From Rhynchospora pubera (taxonomy: Eukaryota > Streptophyta > Magnoliopsida > Poales > Cyperaceae), in NCBI GenBank assembly GCA_028095005.1, contig CM051461.1, forward strand, positions 167,650,644 through 167,714,643: 64,000 nt of DNA. Direction: 5' to 3'. Under the pieces are notes generated by a model. That model had not been told where the DNA came from, made no database searches, and was given only the letters and a program-made list of their open reading frames with translations. Numbering within the stretch: position 1 is the stretch's first letter; every line of letters starts with the position of its first letter. Below are positions 33,011-43,560 of the stretch, piece by piece. Both the position numbers and the translations under genes were made by a program.

Positions 33011-35627
33011 CAAAGAACACTTCCAAACAAAACAAAACCAATAAAAATAGTTTTCTAAGCAACCTTGAACCACCTACCTACCTAACAATCTAAAACTAGG
33101 GCATATTCAAATCTTCAAAAGCAACTCATGTTTCCAAAACAGTTCAATTAACCAAGCAACTCAAACCCACAACATAAATCATGCCCCCGAAATAACTCAA
33201 GCAGTTCCTGTATCCAAAACAGTTCCTATGCCCGTTCCCAAAATAACCCATCATGCAAAAACAATTGATGCCACCAAAACAAGTCATGCCCCGACAAACA
33301 ACAATTCACGACCCATATTCGTGTCCAACAAGTGATGTACCATGCACATTTCATCAAATCAAACTCAAATAGCCTCATTACAAACGCAAGTCACATCATA
33401 CCCAATAAATGGAGGCTAAGGCATAATTTCATGAATTACAATCATTCACAACCCATATGTTCAAAGAGGAGGAGAAGTGTGTACCTTGGGAAAGCAAGAG
33501 AATGTGAGTCCAAGGTAGTCGTTGAAGCCGCGAGATGTAACCTACAAAACATGAGATGAAGAAGGCTTAATAAACAATGCGCAAAGATGGGCTGAAAGAA
33601 AATAAAGGAGAAGAAAAATTCTGTCGGCCCAATAGCAAAGAGGAGGCGATGGGCTATATGCAACAAAAAAAAAAAAAAAAAACGACGGCCCATAAAAATG
33701 GATAGCCCAGTAATGAGGAAGTAGTGGGCTGAAAGAAAAAAAAACTTTTTTTATGGCCCAATGAGGATGCGGCAGGCCGAGGATAAAAGTGTGGCCCAAA
33801 CTTTATTATAACCCGGTAATTGAGGAAGCAGAGGGGCCGAAAGTAGAAGGCAAAATAGAGGCCCAAAAAGTTCTTTTATTTAAAAAGAAGGGGAGAAAAA
33901 GGAGGGTCCAACAATAAAAAGATGAAAGTCCCGTGTAAAGAAAGAGGAAGAAGAGTAAGCCCTTGAGATGACGCAGTACAACAGAAAAAAGGGTGTAATA
34001 CGAAGTTGGTAGCAAAAATGGAAAGACATCACCTTCCTTTATCTTACCTGACAGGATGATGCAAAAGTTTTATCCTTTTCCAGGACAAATAAAAGGGTTT
34101 TGACAAGAAGTGACCAAAATTTGCAAAGCCAGGAGAGAAGCATTGGTGAGTAAATTAAAGTGCTCAGAAAAAATGTATGTATGGCAGTACGTACAAAAAC
34201 CTCTACAAAACCCACTTAAAAATCTAAAATCCATACTGGAATAGAAGATGTTTGAGACAGTAACAATTGGAAATGAAAATAAGTCATAAGTAAGTGAAAT
34301 GCATGGAGTAAAAAACCCAGAATCAAGAAAAAAATGAATGATCTATTAGACAAGGAAATGAGGTTGAGAAGAGATAGGAGATGATACCTGACAAGGGAAC
34401 AAATGAAGCTCGTCCCTGTTATTACTCCCACTATTCGATTGAGCACCTGAGTAGCAAATCAAATGCCACAGAAAGTTAGACCCGACGGCACGCGTAGACA
34501 ACAAGATGCACTGGTAAAGGTGGATAAAAAAAGGGGATGATGAAAATGACACAAAATAAGAGGATACCTGAGCTTGGAATGTGTAAGGCGTTGAGTTGCA
34601 GCTGAGTATCAAAAAGCAGCAAGCTTTGACTCCATCAACAGACCTGTGAACAACCAAGTAACAAAAAGGATTAAAACAATGCATAAACAGCACAGATAAA
34701 CAAAGGATGAGATAAACAATGGATCCATGGCTCGAACCAATGAAAGTTCTCACCATGAAACCAGATCTGGACTGAAGAAACTTCAATCTAAACCCTAATG
34801 CAAAGCCTAGTCACATGAGACATGAGACTAAACTGTTGAAAGTTTAAGCCAAGGAAACCAAAGCTTAAACTCGAGAAACGAAGAGATGTGAATGCAGGGA
34901 GAGGAGAAGAGAAGATTGAGAAAGCACTTAACTCAGATGAGGCGAAAAAGATGAAGCTAGATGGAGTGAGCAGAAAATGAGCCGTCTCAATAGCTAAATA
35001 GAATCCCTCTTGTGCATATGCGTGCGTTGTCACGTGCAATGAATGGCAGGGTCCACAAGTCAGTCTGAGAGGTAGATGAGAAGGATATGCCAAAACACAG
35101 GGATTGAGTCATTTGAAAATCGTGAGAAATAGTAAAAAATCATGGCAATGGTGGTATGTCACAGCCTTCTACGTGGAGCGTTACCATTGGGTGCTCAGGT
35201 GCCATAAGGAGCCAGTAGGAAGTTGTATAAAGTGGCGCATCACGAAGGAAATTATACGGGAGCATGCTGCAACGGTACCAGGGGTAACCAGTGAGGGTGA
35301 AACGCGTGTCCTTCTGGAAGTAGAATGAGACAAGGAGCCCCAATGCGCCGAGTGAACCATGAAGGGTTGTAAATCAATTGAGAAATGTGAAACTGAAAGG
35401 CCGAGTGTAGTCAAACTAATAAAGGAGAATCAGGGACAGTCTGAAGGGGACCAGTAAGGAAGGGATGAAATAGGCGCCAAAAATACAAAACAAAGGGATC
35501 TGAGGTGAAGAGCTGAGTGTAGCCCTGTGTGCGGCACGAAAAAAAAAAGGATGAAATGATGAAGAAAATGAGAAAATGGAATTGCCACCAGAACAAGTTG
35601 TTCCTCACTAGAATCGTCACAAATTAT
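33011..35627. other. Region between antisense gene 1 and PPT
   Basis: No supported gene. It holds degenerate short repeats rich in CAAAACA and CATGCC (33080-33330), the GGCCCA cluster noted separately, homopolymer A runs near 33665, and many small ORFs without protein character. In antisense orientation this would be the promoter and leader of the PMD gene. Confidence 0.5.
33579..33870 (-). promoter_or_regulatory. Dense TGGGCY/RGCCCA cluster upstream of the PMD gene
   Basis: About nine copies of TGGGCT, GGCCCA or AGCCCA lie within 300 bp (near 33579, 33615, 33650, 33686, 33705, 33727, 33755, 33791, 33862). They are 0.6-0.9 kb upstream of the ATG at 33010. Such site II elements are enriched in plant promoters bound by TCP factors. 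The density exceeds what I see elsewhere in the window. Confidence 0.45.
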
Positions 35628-35643
35628 TCTGGTGGGGGGCATT
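35628..35643 (+). other. Polypurine tract of inner element
   Basis: TCTGGTGGGGGGCATT directly precedes the 3' LTR start at 35644 and is identical to the outer element's tract. Confidence 0.9.
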
Positions 35644-36480
35644 TGTTTAACCCTATTTTGTGATGCCAAAATCCCAAAATCATTGAATAATTCCATGAAA
35701 AATAAATTCAAAGAAGTTGAGGAAAATCATGAAAAATGCCAAACAAGTCCCAAAAATCACAGAAAAAATACCCAGAGGCTTAGAGAATTATGGAGAAAAT
35801 TATGAGGCATAAGACACATACAAAGGATTCATGGAGTGCCCCATCTCATGCAAAAGACCCCTAAACCTTGTGAAAAATAAATAAAATGGTAGAAGGGGTA
35901 TTTATGGAAAATCCTTGGGATTATTAGATTCTCCATATTTTTATGGATTTATGCTCAAAATCTCATGAAAAAACTCGATTAGGAAGGCTGCCAAAGAATT
36001 TATTTTGGATCCAATAAAACACAAAACTATACAAATTGAATCAATGGAGAAAGCCAATACCAAAAAAAATGGAGAGGGCAAGCAGCGATTCAAATTTCCC
36101 CCCGTACAGAAATGTGTCTTGGCAACGCCCGTTTTACTCTGCGCCAGTGTTAATGAAGTAAGAGATAGTATGTGGTCCACAGAAAACGGGTGCACGCAAA
36201 GGAAAGAGGAGAAGTATCGCTGAGTGAATGAAGAATGAACCCTTCGCGAGTAAAAGATGGTCGCGCGTGGAGCACATAGCACATGAGAAACTACAAGCCT
36301 CTGGACCCATACAACATGCCCTGGTGTACCATGCTCCATGTGCAATCGGGACTAAGAAATAAGAAGGGAAGAGGAGAGCTCCTAACCAAAATTCGTTGGA
36401 AATGGATTCTGTTACGCATAACCACCGGGCTGGAGGGGAGATGCATTGCACCTGGACGGAATGGAAGCAGGGGCATTGCC

Positions 36481-36487
36481 TATAAAA
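36481..36487 (+). promoter_or_regulatory. TATA box of inner 3' LTR
   Basis: TATAAAAGG is the counterpart of the 5' LTR motif. Transcription from here would run out of the element into outer-element sequence, antisense to its gag. Confidence 0.55.
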
Positions 36488-39406
36488 GGAGCAGCGAAGG
36501 AAGAGAAAGGGAGGGGACAGAGGGAACTTCTGGAGATCACTTCTCAGATTCCCCAAATCACATACACTCACTTAGAAAGAGAGAGGCATTCCCACAAACA
36601 CTTGTTAGGTTAGCACAGAAAATAGGTGAAATCAAGAGATTTCTTGTGTAATTGAAGAATTAAGAAGGTAAAGAGAAGAAAGACAAGTAAGGTAAGGCTG
36701 TAACGAGGTCGAATTTGATGTGTGAATGCTTGATTTTGATGATATTCGTATCTTGTATGTTCTTTGATGACCTCGATTTGTTCTTTTTAGTAATCGATCC
36801 TGTTTCTTCGACTCTTTCGACATGGATTGGATTAGATAGATTTTCATTGTTATGTCATTTCTTATCTCAAGATCTGAAAGTTTAATTCATGGATTCCATG
36901 GCCTAGACGATCAGAATTTGGGAAAAGGAACGACGTTTGTTCATTTGCAAGTTAGATTACGCCATAGTTTTGTTTAAAATTTTATTCCCCGATCTGGAAG
37001 CCTAGGTTAAGGATTCCTTAGCCTAAGCAATCAAGGACGAGAATTAAAGTTCAAACAATAAAGGATTTATCTTTATTTGCTTTGCTGGATTAATGTTGTT
37101 TCCTGTGTTCGATTTTCTTTGTATAGCAAGGGAGTCTAGACTACAGATTATGTGGCTTAGACAACTAGTGATCGAGTTATGATATTTCGCCTAAATAATC
37201 TGTGTTCCTTTTTTGCTTAAACTTCTTCTTAATGCCTCTTTGAAATCTGGTTCCCCTGGGTCCCTTGTGGCTTCTCTCAATAATGGTCTAAATTGAGATC
37301 TTCTCAGAGTTAGACTTGAAAGAAGCAACTTAGCTTGAGGTTTCTCTCTAGACTAAGTACATGTTGTGACTTAAATCAAAGCCTCTTTGGTTTAAGTCAA
37401 GGTTCTTTGATCTGAACTTGTATGAGTATAGGTCAAAGAATCTCCTAAATGCATCTCACATTTAGGCAACATGCTGCCCAAATTCCATCAGCTCATAGAT
37501 CAATTGCAATAAATTTAAGTGTAGGGACTTTAAGGGATAAGTTATGTCTCTTGTATATCAGTCAAGATCAATTTGATTATTACTAAAAGGTGAGGGTTGT
37601 TCTGACAAAATGCCATAACATTGAAATTCCATTAGATACTTTTACATTGTATTTCCTTATTTAAATTCTGGACCAAAATGCATAAATTGACTGTGCAAGA
37701 GAACATTAAAAGCTTGTAGCTTGATTGCTCCTGAGCCATAGGTTAATATGGTACTGTGATTAAAATTCTTGGAAATGACCAGTGTTAATGAGATATAATA
37801 TGTGGAATTCACAGGGTTTTAGTGAAGTCTTGTGTGACTATGTATCGTATATAAGTATTTGATTTTCCTGAGGGCTTAAGAAGATATTTGTATGACGAAA
37901 CTTGATCCCTAGTACTTGTCAGTTACAAGGATAGATCAATTTGGCTACCATTATTGCTTTGACTGGCCTGATAAAATGTTGCTAATAGCATGAGGTCCAA
38001 AGAGCCTGGACATAGAGATGAAGAACTGCTTAAATAAGTATAGTAGTGTTAATCATAGGTATAAAGTTATTTTCCTTATTGTTTCAGTTATAATTACAGC
38101 CGTATGCAAAGTTAGGAATAATGTGAACTGAACATTGTAATCGAACTTAAATCAACACTATTCAGCATCAACCTTTGGTACGTCTCATGAACGATGGAAT
38201 TATCCCATGAGGCCACAGTAGAGCAAGGTTAATTAAGCCCAGAGTTACGTTCCTTCCTTCATCGTGAGATTTCTATGGTTAATCTCATCGATTAGAATTG
38301 TGGGGATCATTGGATAAATGAAATTGAAACTTATAGGGATCTAATTGAACTCTAATCTTACTGCTATGCGAAACCCTTCGTCCCTGGGCCAAATGCTAAA
38401 GACTTGATGACTACCAAGACAGCCATCGTCTTCATCTTTACTTCACGATCCTGATGAGCTCTCTCGAGTAAGTCGAGATGGTCGGAGGACTTAGCGGATC
38501 CCTGCCCGTTTTCCGTCGGACCCGATTATGGTGAAACGAATCCATTTTCTTCTTTTTGAAACCTCAGCGCCAAACCCTTCTGTGATCGCTTGAGGCAGAA
38601 GAGGCGTGTGGTCTGTCAAGAACTCGCTACACATGACCCGCGTGAAGGATTTGTATCAACATGACGTCAGCCACGCCAGTCAGCATCAATCAATGACAAA
38701 TCAATGCCACCTCAATTCCTGAAGCTGACGTGGAACTGTTAGAGGGCGCCATGAGAGCAGAAAGCTTTAAAAATTTGTTAAAAATAATAGGAAACCCCTA
38801 AAAATATAAACGACACATCTATAAAATTCTAAAAATAAAAATAAACCGACTTCACTGATACTTTGATATGAAAAGATATCAAAGTGACGGCCTTTTGTAT
38901 TGTTGAAGTATTTTCGCTTTAAAAAATGAATTTAAAAAAAATAAGATAAACTCTTTTATAAAAATGCTAAGTATTTTCAAAATAAGAATTACAAATATAC
39001 TACTTTTAAAAGCTAAATATAATATACTCAAATATAAAAAAATATATATTTTTAAAAAAAAAAAAGGTCAAAAAGCTTTCAAGTATCTAGTATACTCGAT
39101 TATGGATATTTTCAAAAGTCTAAATGATTTCAAAAATGATATCTTCTAAAGTCAAATATCTTCCAAGATCAAGTATTTTGAAGTAAAAAAAGTAGTAATT
39201 TCAAAAGTCAAAAGTGCAAAAGGCCAAAGTGAATAAAATCACCAATATTCCCAAGAGAAATCTCAGAAATTAAAAGTTCAAACACGAAATCCAAAGTCAA
39301 AGCCAAAACCTCTCCGTTTGAGGAAAAGTCCCTCACTAAGGTTGAGATCGACCTTAGACGACTCAGAAAACGAATTCTTACGGGCCCCCCTCGTCCAAAG
39401 AATTCT

Positions 39407-39999
39407 ATTTTTGTTCTCATAAGAAGACCGACGAAGATGGTCCCGAGAACCGACTCTTATTAAGAAGACCGATGAAGATGGTCCCTAGGGTCGTTAAAGA
39501 ACCAACTCTCATTAAGAAGACCGATGAAGATGGTCCCTAGGGTTGTAAAAGAACCAACTTTCGTCGAGTAGCCATCAAAGAGGACCCGAATGTTGTAAAA
39601 CTCCTTTTGTTCTCATAAGAAGACCGATGAAGATGGTCCCGAAAACCGACTCTTATTAAGAAGACCGATGAAGATGGTCCCTAGGGTCTTTAAAGAACCA
39701 ACTCTTATTAAGAAGACCGATGAAGATGGTCCCTAGGGTTGTAAAAGAACCAACTTTAGCTCAAAGGCGCTACATGCCCCTAAGGTTGTAAAACTCCTCT
39801 TTTGTTCTCACAAGAAGACCGACTAAGATGGTCCCGAGGACCGACTCTTATTAAGAAGACCGACGTAGATGGTCCCTAGGGTCGTTAAAGAACCAACTCT
39901 TATTAAGAAGACCGATAAAGATGGTCCCTAGGGTTGTAAAAGAACCAACTTTCGTCGTTGCCGCCCAAGAGGCCCCGAAGGTTGTAAAACTCCTTTTCA
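39407..39999. repeat. Higher-order tandem array in inner 3' LTR
   Basis: This is the copy of the array at 16470-17060, with the same three groups of AAGAAGACCGATGAAGATGG units. Confidence 0.88.
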
Positions 40000-40491
40000 C
40001 TCTCACAAGAAGGCCAGTCATAGCCCCGAGAGTTCACCATGAATAACCTCGAGATAAGCCTTCCCTTTCATCAATCAAAACCTCTTCTAAACCAAAAATC
40101 CATTCCCTTCTTTTGGTCAAGTCTGAAGTCTTTTGTCGATCCTTAATTGGGTCCCGTCCATTGAGTTTGGTACCATCAATTAAGCCCTCCGCGATAATAC
40201 TCCATAAGTTTCTTTTCTTAGCCCATTACGCCAATATCCTTTATATCCCTTAATCAGAGGTTCTCGTAGGCAACTACGGGGTAATTAACAGTAGGGGCTT
40301 GCGCCTACTGGAAAGAAAGGACCCGCTAAATCAAGAAACTTTTTTAAGTAGCGACTCTTTATAGGATTCTCTTGTTTCGAGAGATGTTCGCTAAAGAGAT
40401 CGAAACCTTAAGGGAGGTGAATCTAAGGCTATGTTCCCATTGTTCTTCGAGAAATTCCTTCGAGGGGAATAATGACGAAAAAGCCGCGACA

Positions 40492-40496
40492 GAAAT
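40492..40496. repeat. Target-site duplication GAAAT, right copy
   Basis: It follows the GCGACA end of the inner 3' LTR and matches 12697-12701. Confidence 0.92.
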
Positions 40497-41260
40497 CTTT
40501 TGACACCTTTGTTTAATGCGTAAATAGTCTCCGGCTTAACTTGTGAATTGTTTGAGGACAATGGAATGTATTCCTCGATCATTTTCTTTCCTTCTTTGAC
40601 CATGATTGTTTCGTCTTTCGATGTATTTTTCTTTTGATTTCCCGCCTCCATCCCCTCATGGTCATGAAGTTTTTGATCTCGTGCCCCCATTTGCCTTCTC
40701 TTTGTTTTTGAAATACACGCAGGCACGGGAGTAGCTAGGTGGGCTGCCTTTTTATCTTTCTTATCATTAATTATTTGGCATGATTTGTGATCGATTTCGG
40801 CAGCTGTAATATTCTTTGTCTGGGCAGACACTGGAACCGATGCCGTCTTGCAATGAGGAGGTGAGTTCTGTATCCCAAGCGATTTCTCCTCCACAATCTC
40901 AAGTGGAGCAGAAGAGCTTCTCATTGGTATGTTCCCCTGAATCGCCAATTCATCTTGATATGCCTGTAGTTGTAGGTCTTGGGCGTGGGAAGTGTCTTCC
41001 TCCGTCATGAATTTGAGTGTCGGTTTGGTGACAACATTGATTCCTTCATCTTGATATTCCTCGAAGCATTCATTTGCCCCAAAGATAGTTGTCGAAATGA
41101 CATTGGCATATTTTGTGTCTGTTGTGGCAACATCATAAATGGTGAAAGGAATGTCTGAGGCCACCTGCACCATTGGAAAGGTAATCGGGATGGACCCAAC
41201 CATGAATGCGCTTGGAGCGACAAAATCCTGTTTGTTGTCTGCGTACACCATTTTCTGCAA
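40492..41260 (-). CDS. gag: Outer Gag polyprotein, N-terminal part, interrupted by the inner element
   Basis: The ORF starts at ATG 41260 (a second ATG is at 41251), about 100 bp after the PBS, a leader as short as that of the inner gag. An early segment (about SAFMVGSIPITFP) vaguely resembles the start of the inner Gag frame; the rest is Lys/Glu-rich and unrecognised. The frame is broken at 40492 by the inner LTR. The residues shown beyond that point (to 40391) are LTR-derived. The frame resumes exactly at 12696, giving 1696 codons across 41260-40492 plus 12696-8378, including the internal TAA and the final stop. Confidence 0.7.
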
Positions 41261-41363
41261 AAAATAGTAACTTAAAATTACTGTTAGTGATGGGTTAAAT
41301 ATTTAACAATTCCCTAACTCATACACTATATCCTTTGATTTTCGCCTGATGAGAGGAAAAAGA

Positions 41364-41382
41364 GGTCCCACCGGGCGTGCCA
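41364..41382 (-). other. Primer-binding site of outer element
   Basis: On the minus strand it reads TGGCACGCCCGGTGGGACC, identical to the inner PBS, starting 5 nt after the LTR end at 41388. Confidence 0.85.
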
Positions 41383-42289
41383 GAACCTGTCTCGCACTTT
41401 TTCGCGGCCCTCGGATCAACAGAGGAAAATCCGGTCTCGGATTGAGGGGCAAAAAAGAATGCGGATCAGATACCCCTCGCGAGCCTCAAGAGGCCGATAC
41501 CGATACCACCCCGAAGCGCGGTAACTGTACGGTCTTGAGTTCTCACGAGGGTTTATTATTTGAGGGGGTCCTTTCTTTCTAGTAGGCGCAAGCCCCTACT
41601 GTTAATTACCTCCGACATGGTCAGGAGCACCTCTAGATCGGGAAAATCAAAGGATTGTGTGTCGTGAGCTGTTAGGGAATTGTAAATATACAATTAGCGG
41701 TCCTATCATGCATTTATATATTTTTTTGTTTTTTTTTTGTTTTTTATTAATATTACTACTATAATGCAATATTAATATATCATATTATTATATTTTTTTT
41801 TGTGGACTTTGGATTGCAGGGGACAGCAGTCTCTGGAGTTCTTAGCTTGTAGAGGTTACGGTTGACTGCCGTCGTTGGACGCTTGTAATCTTCTCGTTTT
41901 TCGAGTTCTCCTTGTAATATGAGGAATCAAGGTTTAGGCCCTTCTGATATGAATTTTGTATTTATAAAGCATGGATTTCCCGAAGCGGGTTTCTTAGACT
42001 TCATGTTGATCTTTGTCGAGGTTGTCTGAAAGTGACATCTGATTCCTGATCAGATTGTTAAATTTAGTTGATGCGGTGCTTGAGGTTGTTTTCTTCTTCT
42101 CTTTTTTTTTGAGTTAACATCAGGCCCCTGGGCTTGTGGATGTTAAAGACGCCGGACCCCTGGGTTTATGGGCGTTAAAATCTTATGCGCGCGGGTGCGA
42201 CCCGAGTCGGTTGCCCCTTGACCTTTCCCGGGAAGCGGACGCTCGTTCAATGGGCATAGAGCATCCCGTGACGGAGTGGCTTCCGTTAA

Positions 42290-43560
42290 AAATGACATTT
42301 GGCGATGTTCAAAGTGACGATTCGGTTTGCTCCCGAAGCGTCGAAGTGACATTTGGCAATGTTCGGTTTCTTTTTTCTTGGGGTGATACTCGGTTTCCAG
42401 CTAAGATATCAAATAAACGGTTCTCTTGTCGCTTGAAGCGTTGCGTTGATACATGGTTTTCAGCCATGATATCAAGTAGACGATCCAGTTGCCATTTGAA
42501 GCGTTGAAGTGGTATCTAGTTTTCATCCAAGGTATCAGGGGAACGATTCGACTGCCACTTGAATCGTTAAGACATCTGGTTGCCAATCAGACGTTGAGTG
42601 ACGTTCCGATCTCCACCCGAAGTACTGAGGTGATATCTGGTAGCCAGCCAGAATATCAAACAGATAATCCGATTGTTGTTCAGAGCGTTCAGAAGACATT
42701 TGGTTGCTATTCAGACATTGAGTAGACGGTTCAACCATCATTCGAGATACTGAGGTGATATCTGGTATCCAGCCAAGATATCCCACAGGTTATCCGATTG
42801 TTGCTTGAGGTGTCGACAGTGCATCTGGTCGCAAGTCAAATATCCAGGAATCGATTCAGCTGCCACCTGAACCGAAGACGCTTGGTTGCCAGCCAAGTGT
42901 TAAGTGCCAATTCGATTATCATCCGGAGTATTGAGGTGATACTTGGTATCCAGCCAAAGTACCAAACAATTGGTCCGATTGCTATTCGAATCGTTTAGAA
43001 ATGACATCTGGGTGCCAGTCAGATGTTCCCTTCCGATTCGATCATAATTGAGACTCTGAAGTGATATCTGGTAGCCAGCCAGCTTATCGGACAGATGACT
43101 CGATTATTTTTCGAAGCGTTGAAGTGACGTCCACTCGCCAATCAGATAAGTAACAATTCGATCTTCACTCAGAGTATTGAGGTGATACCTGGTAGCCAGC
43201 CGAGGTATCAAACAATAGTCTGACTGTTATTCGAAATGTTGGAAGGAATCTGATTGCTAGTCGGCCGTTCAATGGACAGTTCAGCTGCCACCTGAAGTGT
43301 CCGAATTTCATCTGGATGCCAGTCAGATGTTAAAGTGACGTTTGTTCGCCAATCGGGTATTGAGCAGAAAGTTCGATCCTCCTTTGGAATACTCTGATGA
43401 TACTTGGTAACCAGCCGAGATATCATGCAGATAGTCCAAGTGTTACTCGAAACCTCGCAAGGAACCCTGATTGTTATTCAAACGTTCAGTAGATAGTTCA
43501 GCTGCCACCTGAAATATCCAAGGTTTCAACGGTTCGGCTCTCACCCGAAGCATTGAAACT
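42290..43560. repeat. Degenerate tandem array in outer LTR, unit about 60 bp
   Basis: Variants of TGATATCTGGTAGCCAGCC recur at 42631, 42756, 42937, 43062, 43183 and 43398, with spacings of 125, 181, 125, 121 and 215 bp, roughly multiples of 60. Between them alternate related blocks such as CAGCTGCCACCTGAA and GACATCTGG(G/T)TGCCAGTCAG. The array continues into the first few hundred bases of the LTR copy at the left window edge. Confidence 0.75.

Larger units (their letters stand above)
12702..40491 (+). mobile_element. Inner Tat-lineage Ty3/gypsy retrotransposon with antisense genes, 27.8 kb
   Basis: The element has LTRs at 12702-17554 and 35644-40491, PBS at 17562-17580, gag, pol, a cluster of three antisense genes, PPT at 35628-35643 and a perfect 5-bp TSD. 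The pol carries two RNase H domains, which is diagnostic of the Tat lineage. It sits inside the outer gag ORF, and excising it with one TSD copy brings 40492 and 12696 together in frame. The two LTRs differ by about seven substitutions and a few homopolymer indels by eye. Confidence 0.96.
35644..40491 (+). repeat. 3' LTR of inner element
   Basis: The repeat is 4848 bp and matches 12702-17554, with the TATA box at 36481-36487 and the higher-order array at 39407-39999. Differences from the 5' copy that I noticed include single substitutions near 37148, 37618, 38633, 39289, 39591, 40342 and 40476, plus shorter A runs near 38935 and 39055. Confidence 0.96.

Noticed and set aside
41349..41582. 77-codon plus-strand ORF across the outer PBS and LTR end
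   Set aside because: It runs over the PBS and LTR terminus and resembles no protein.
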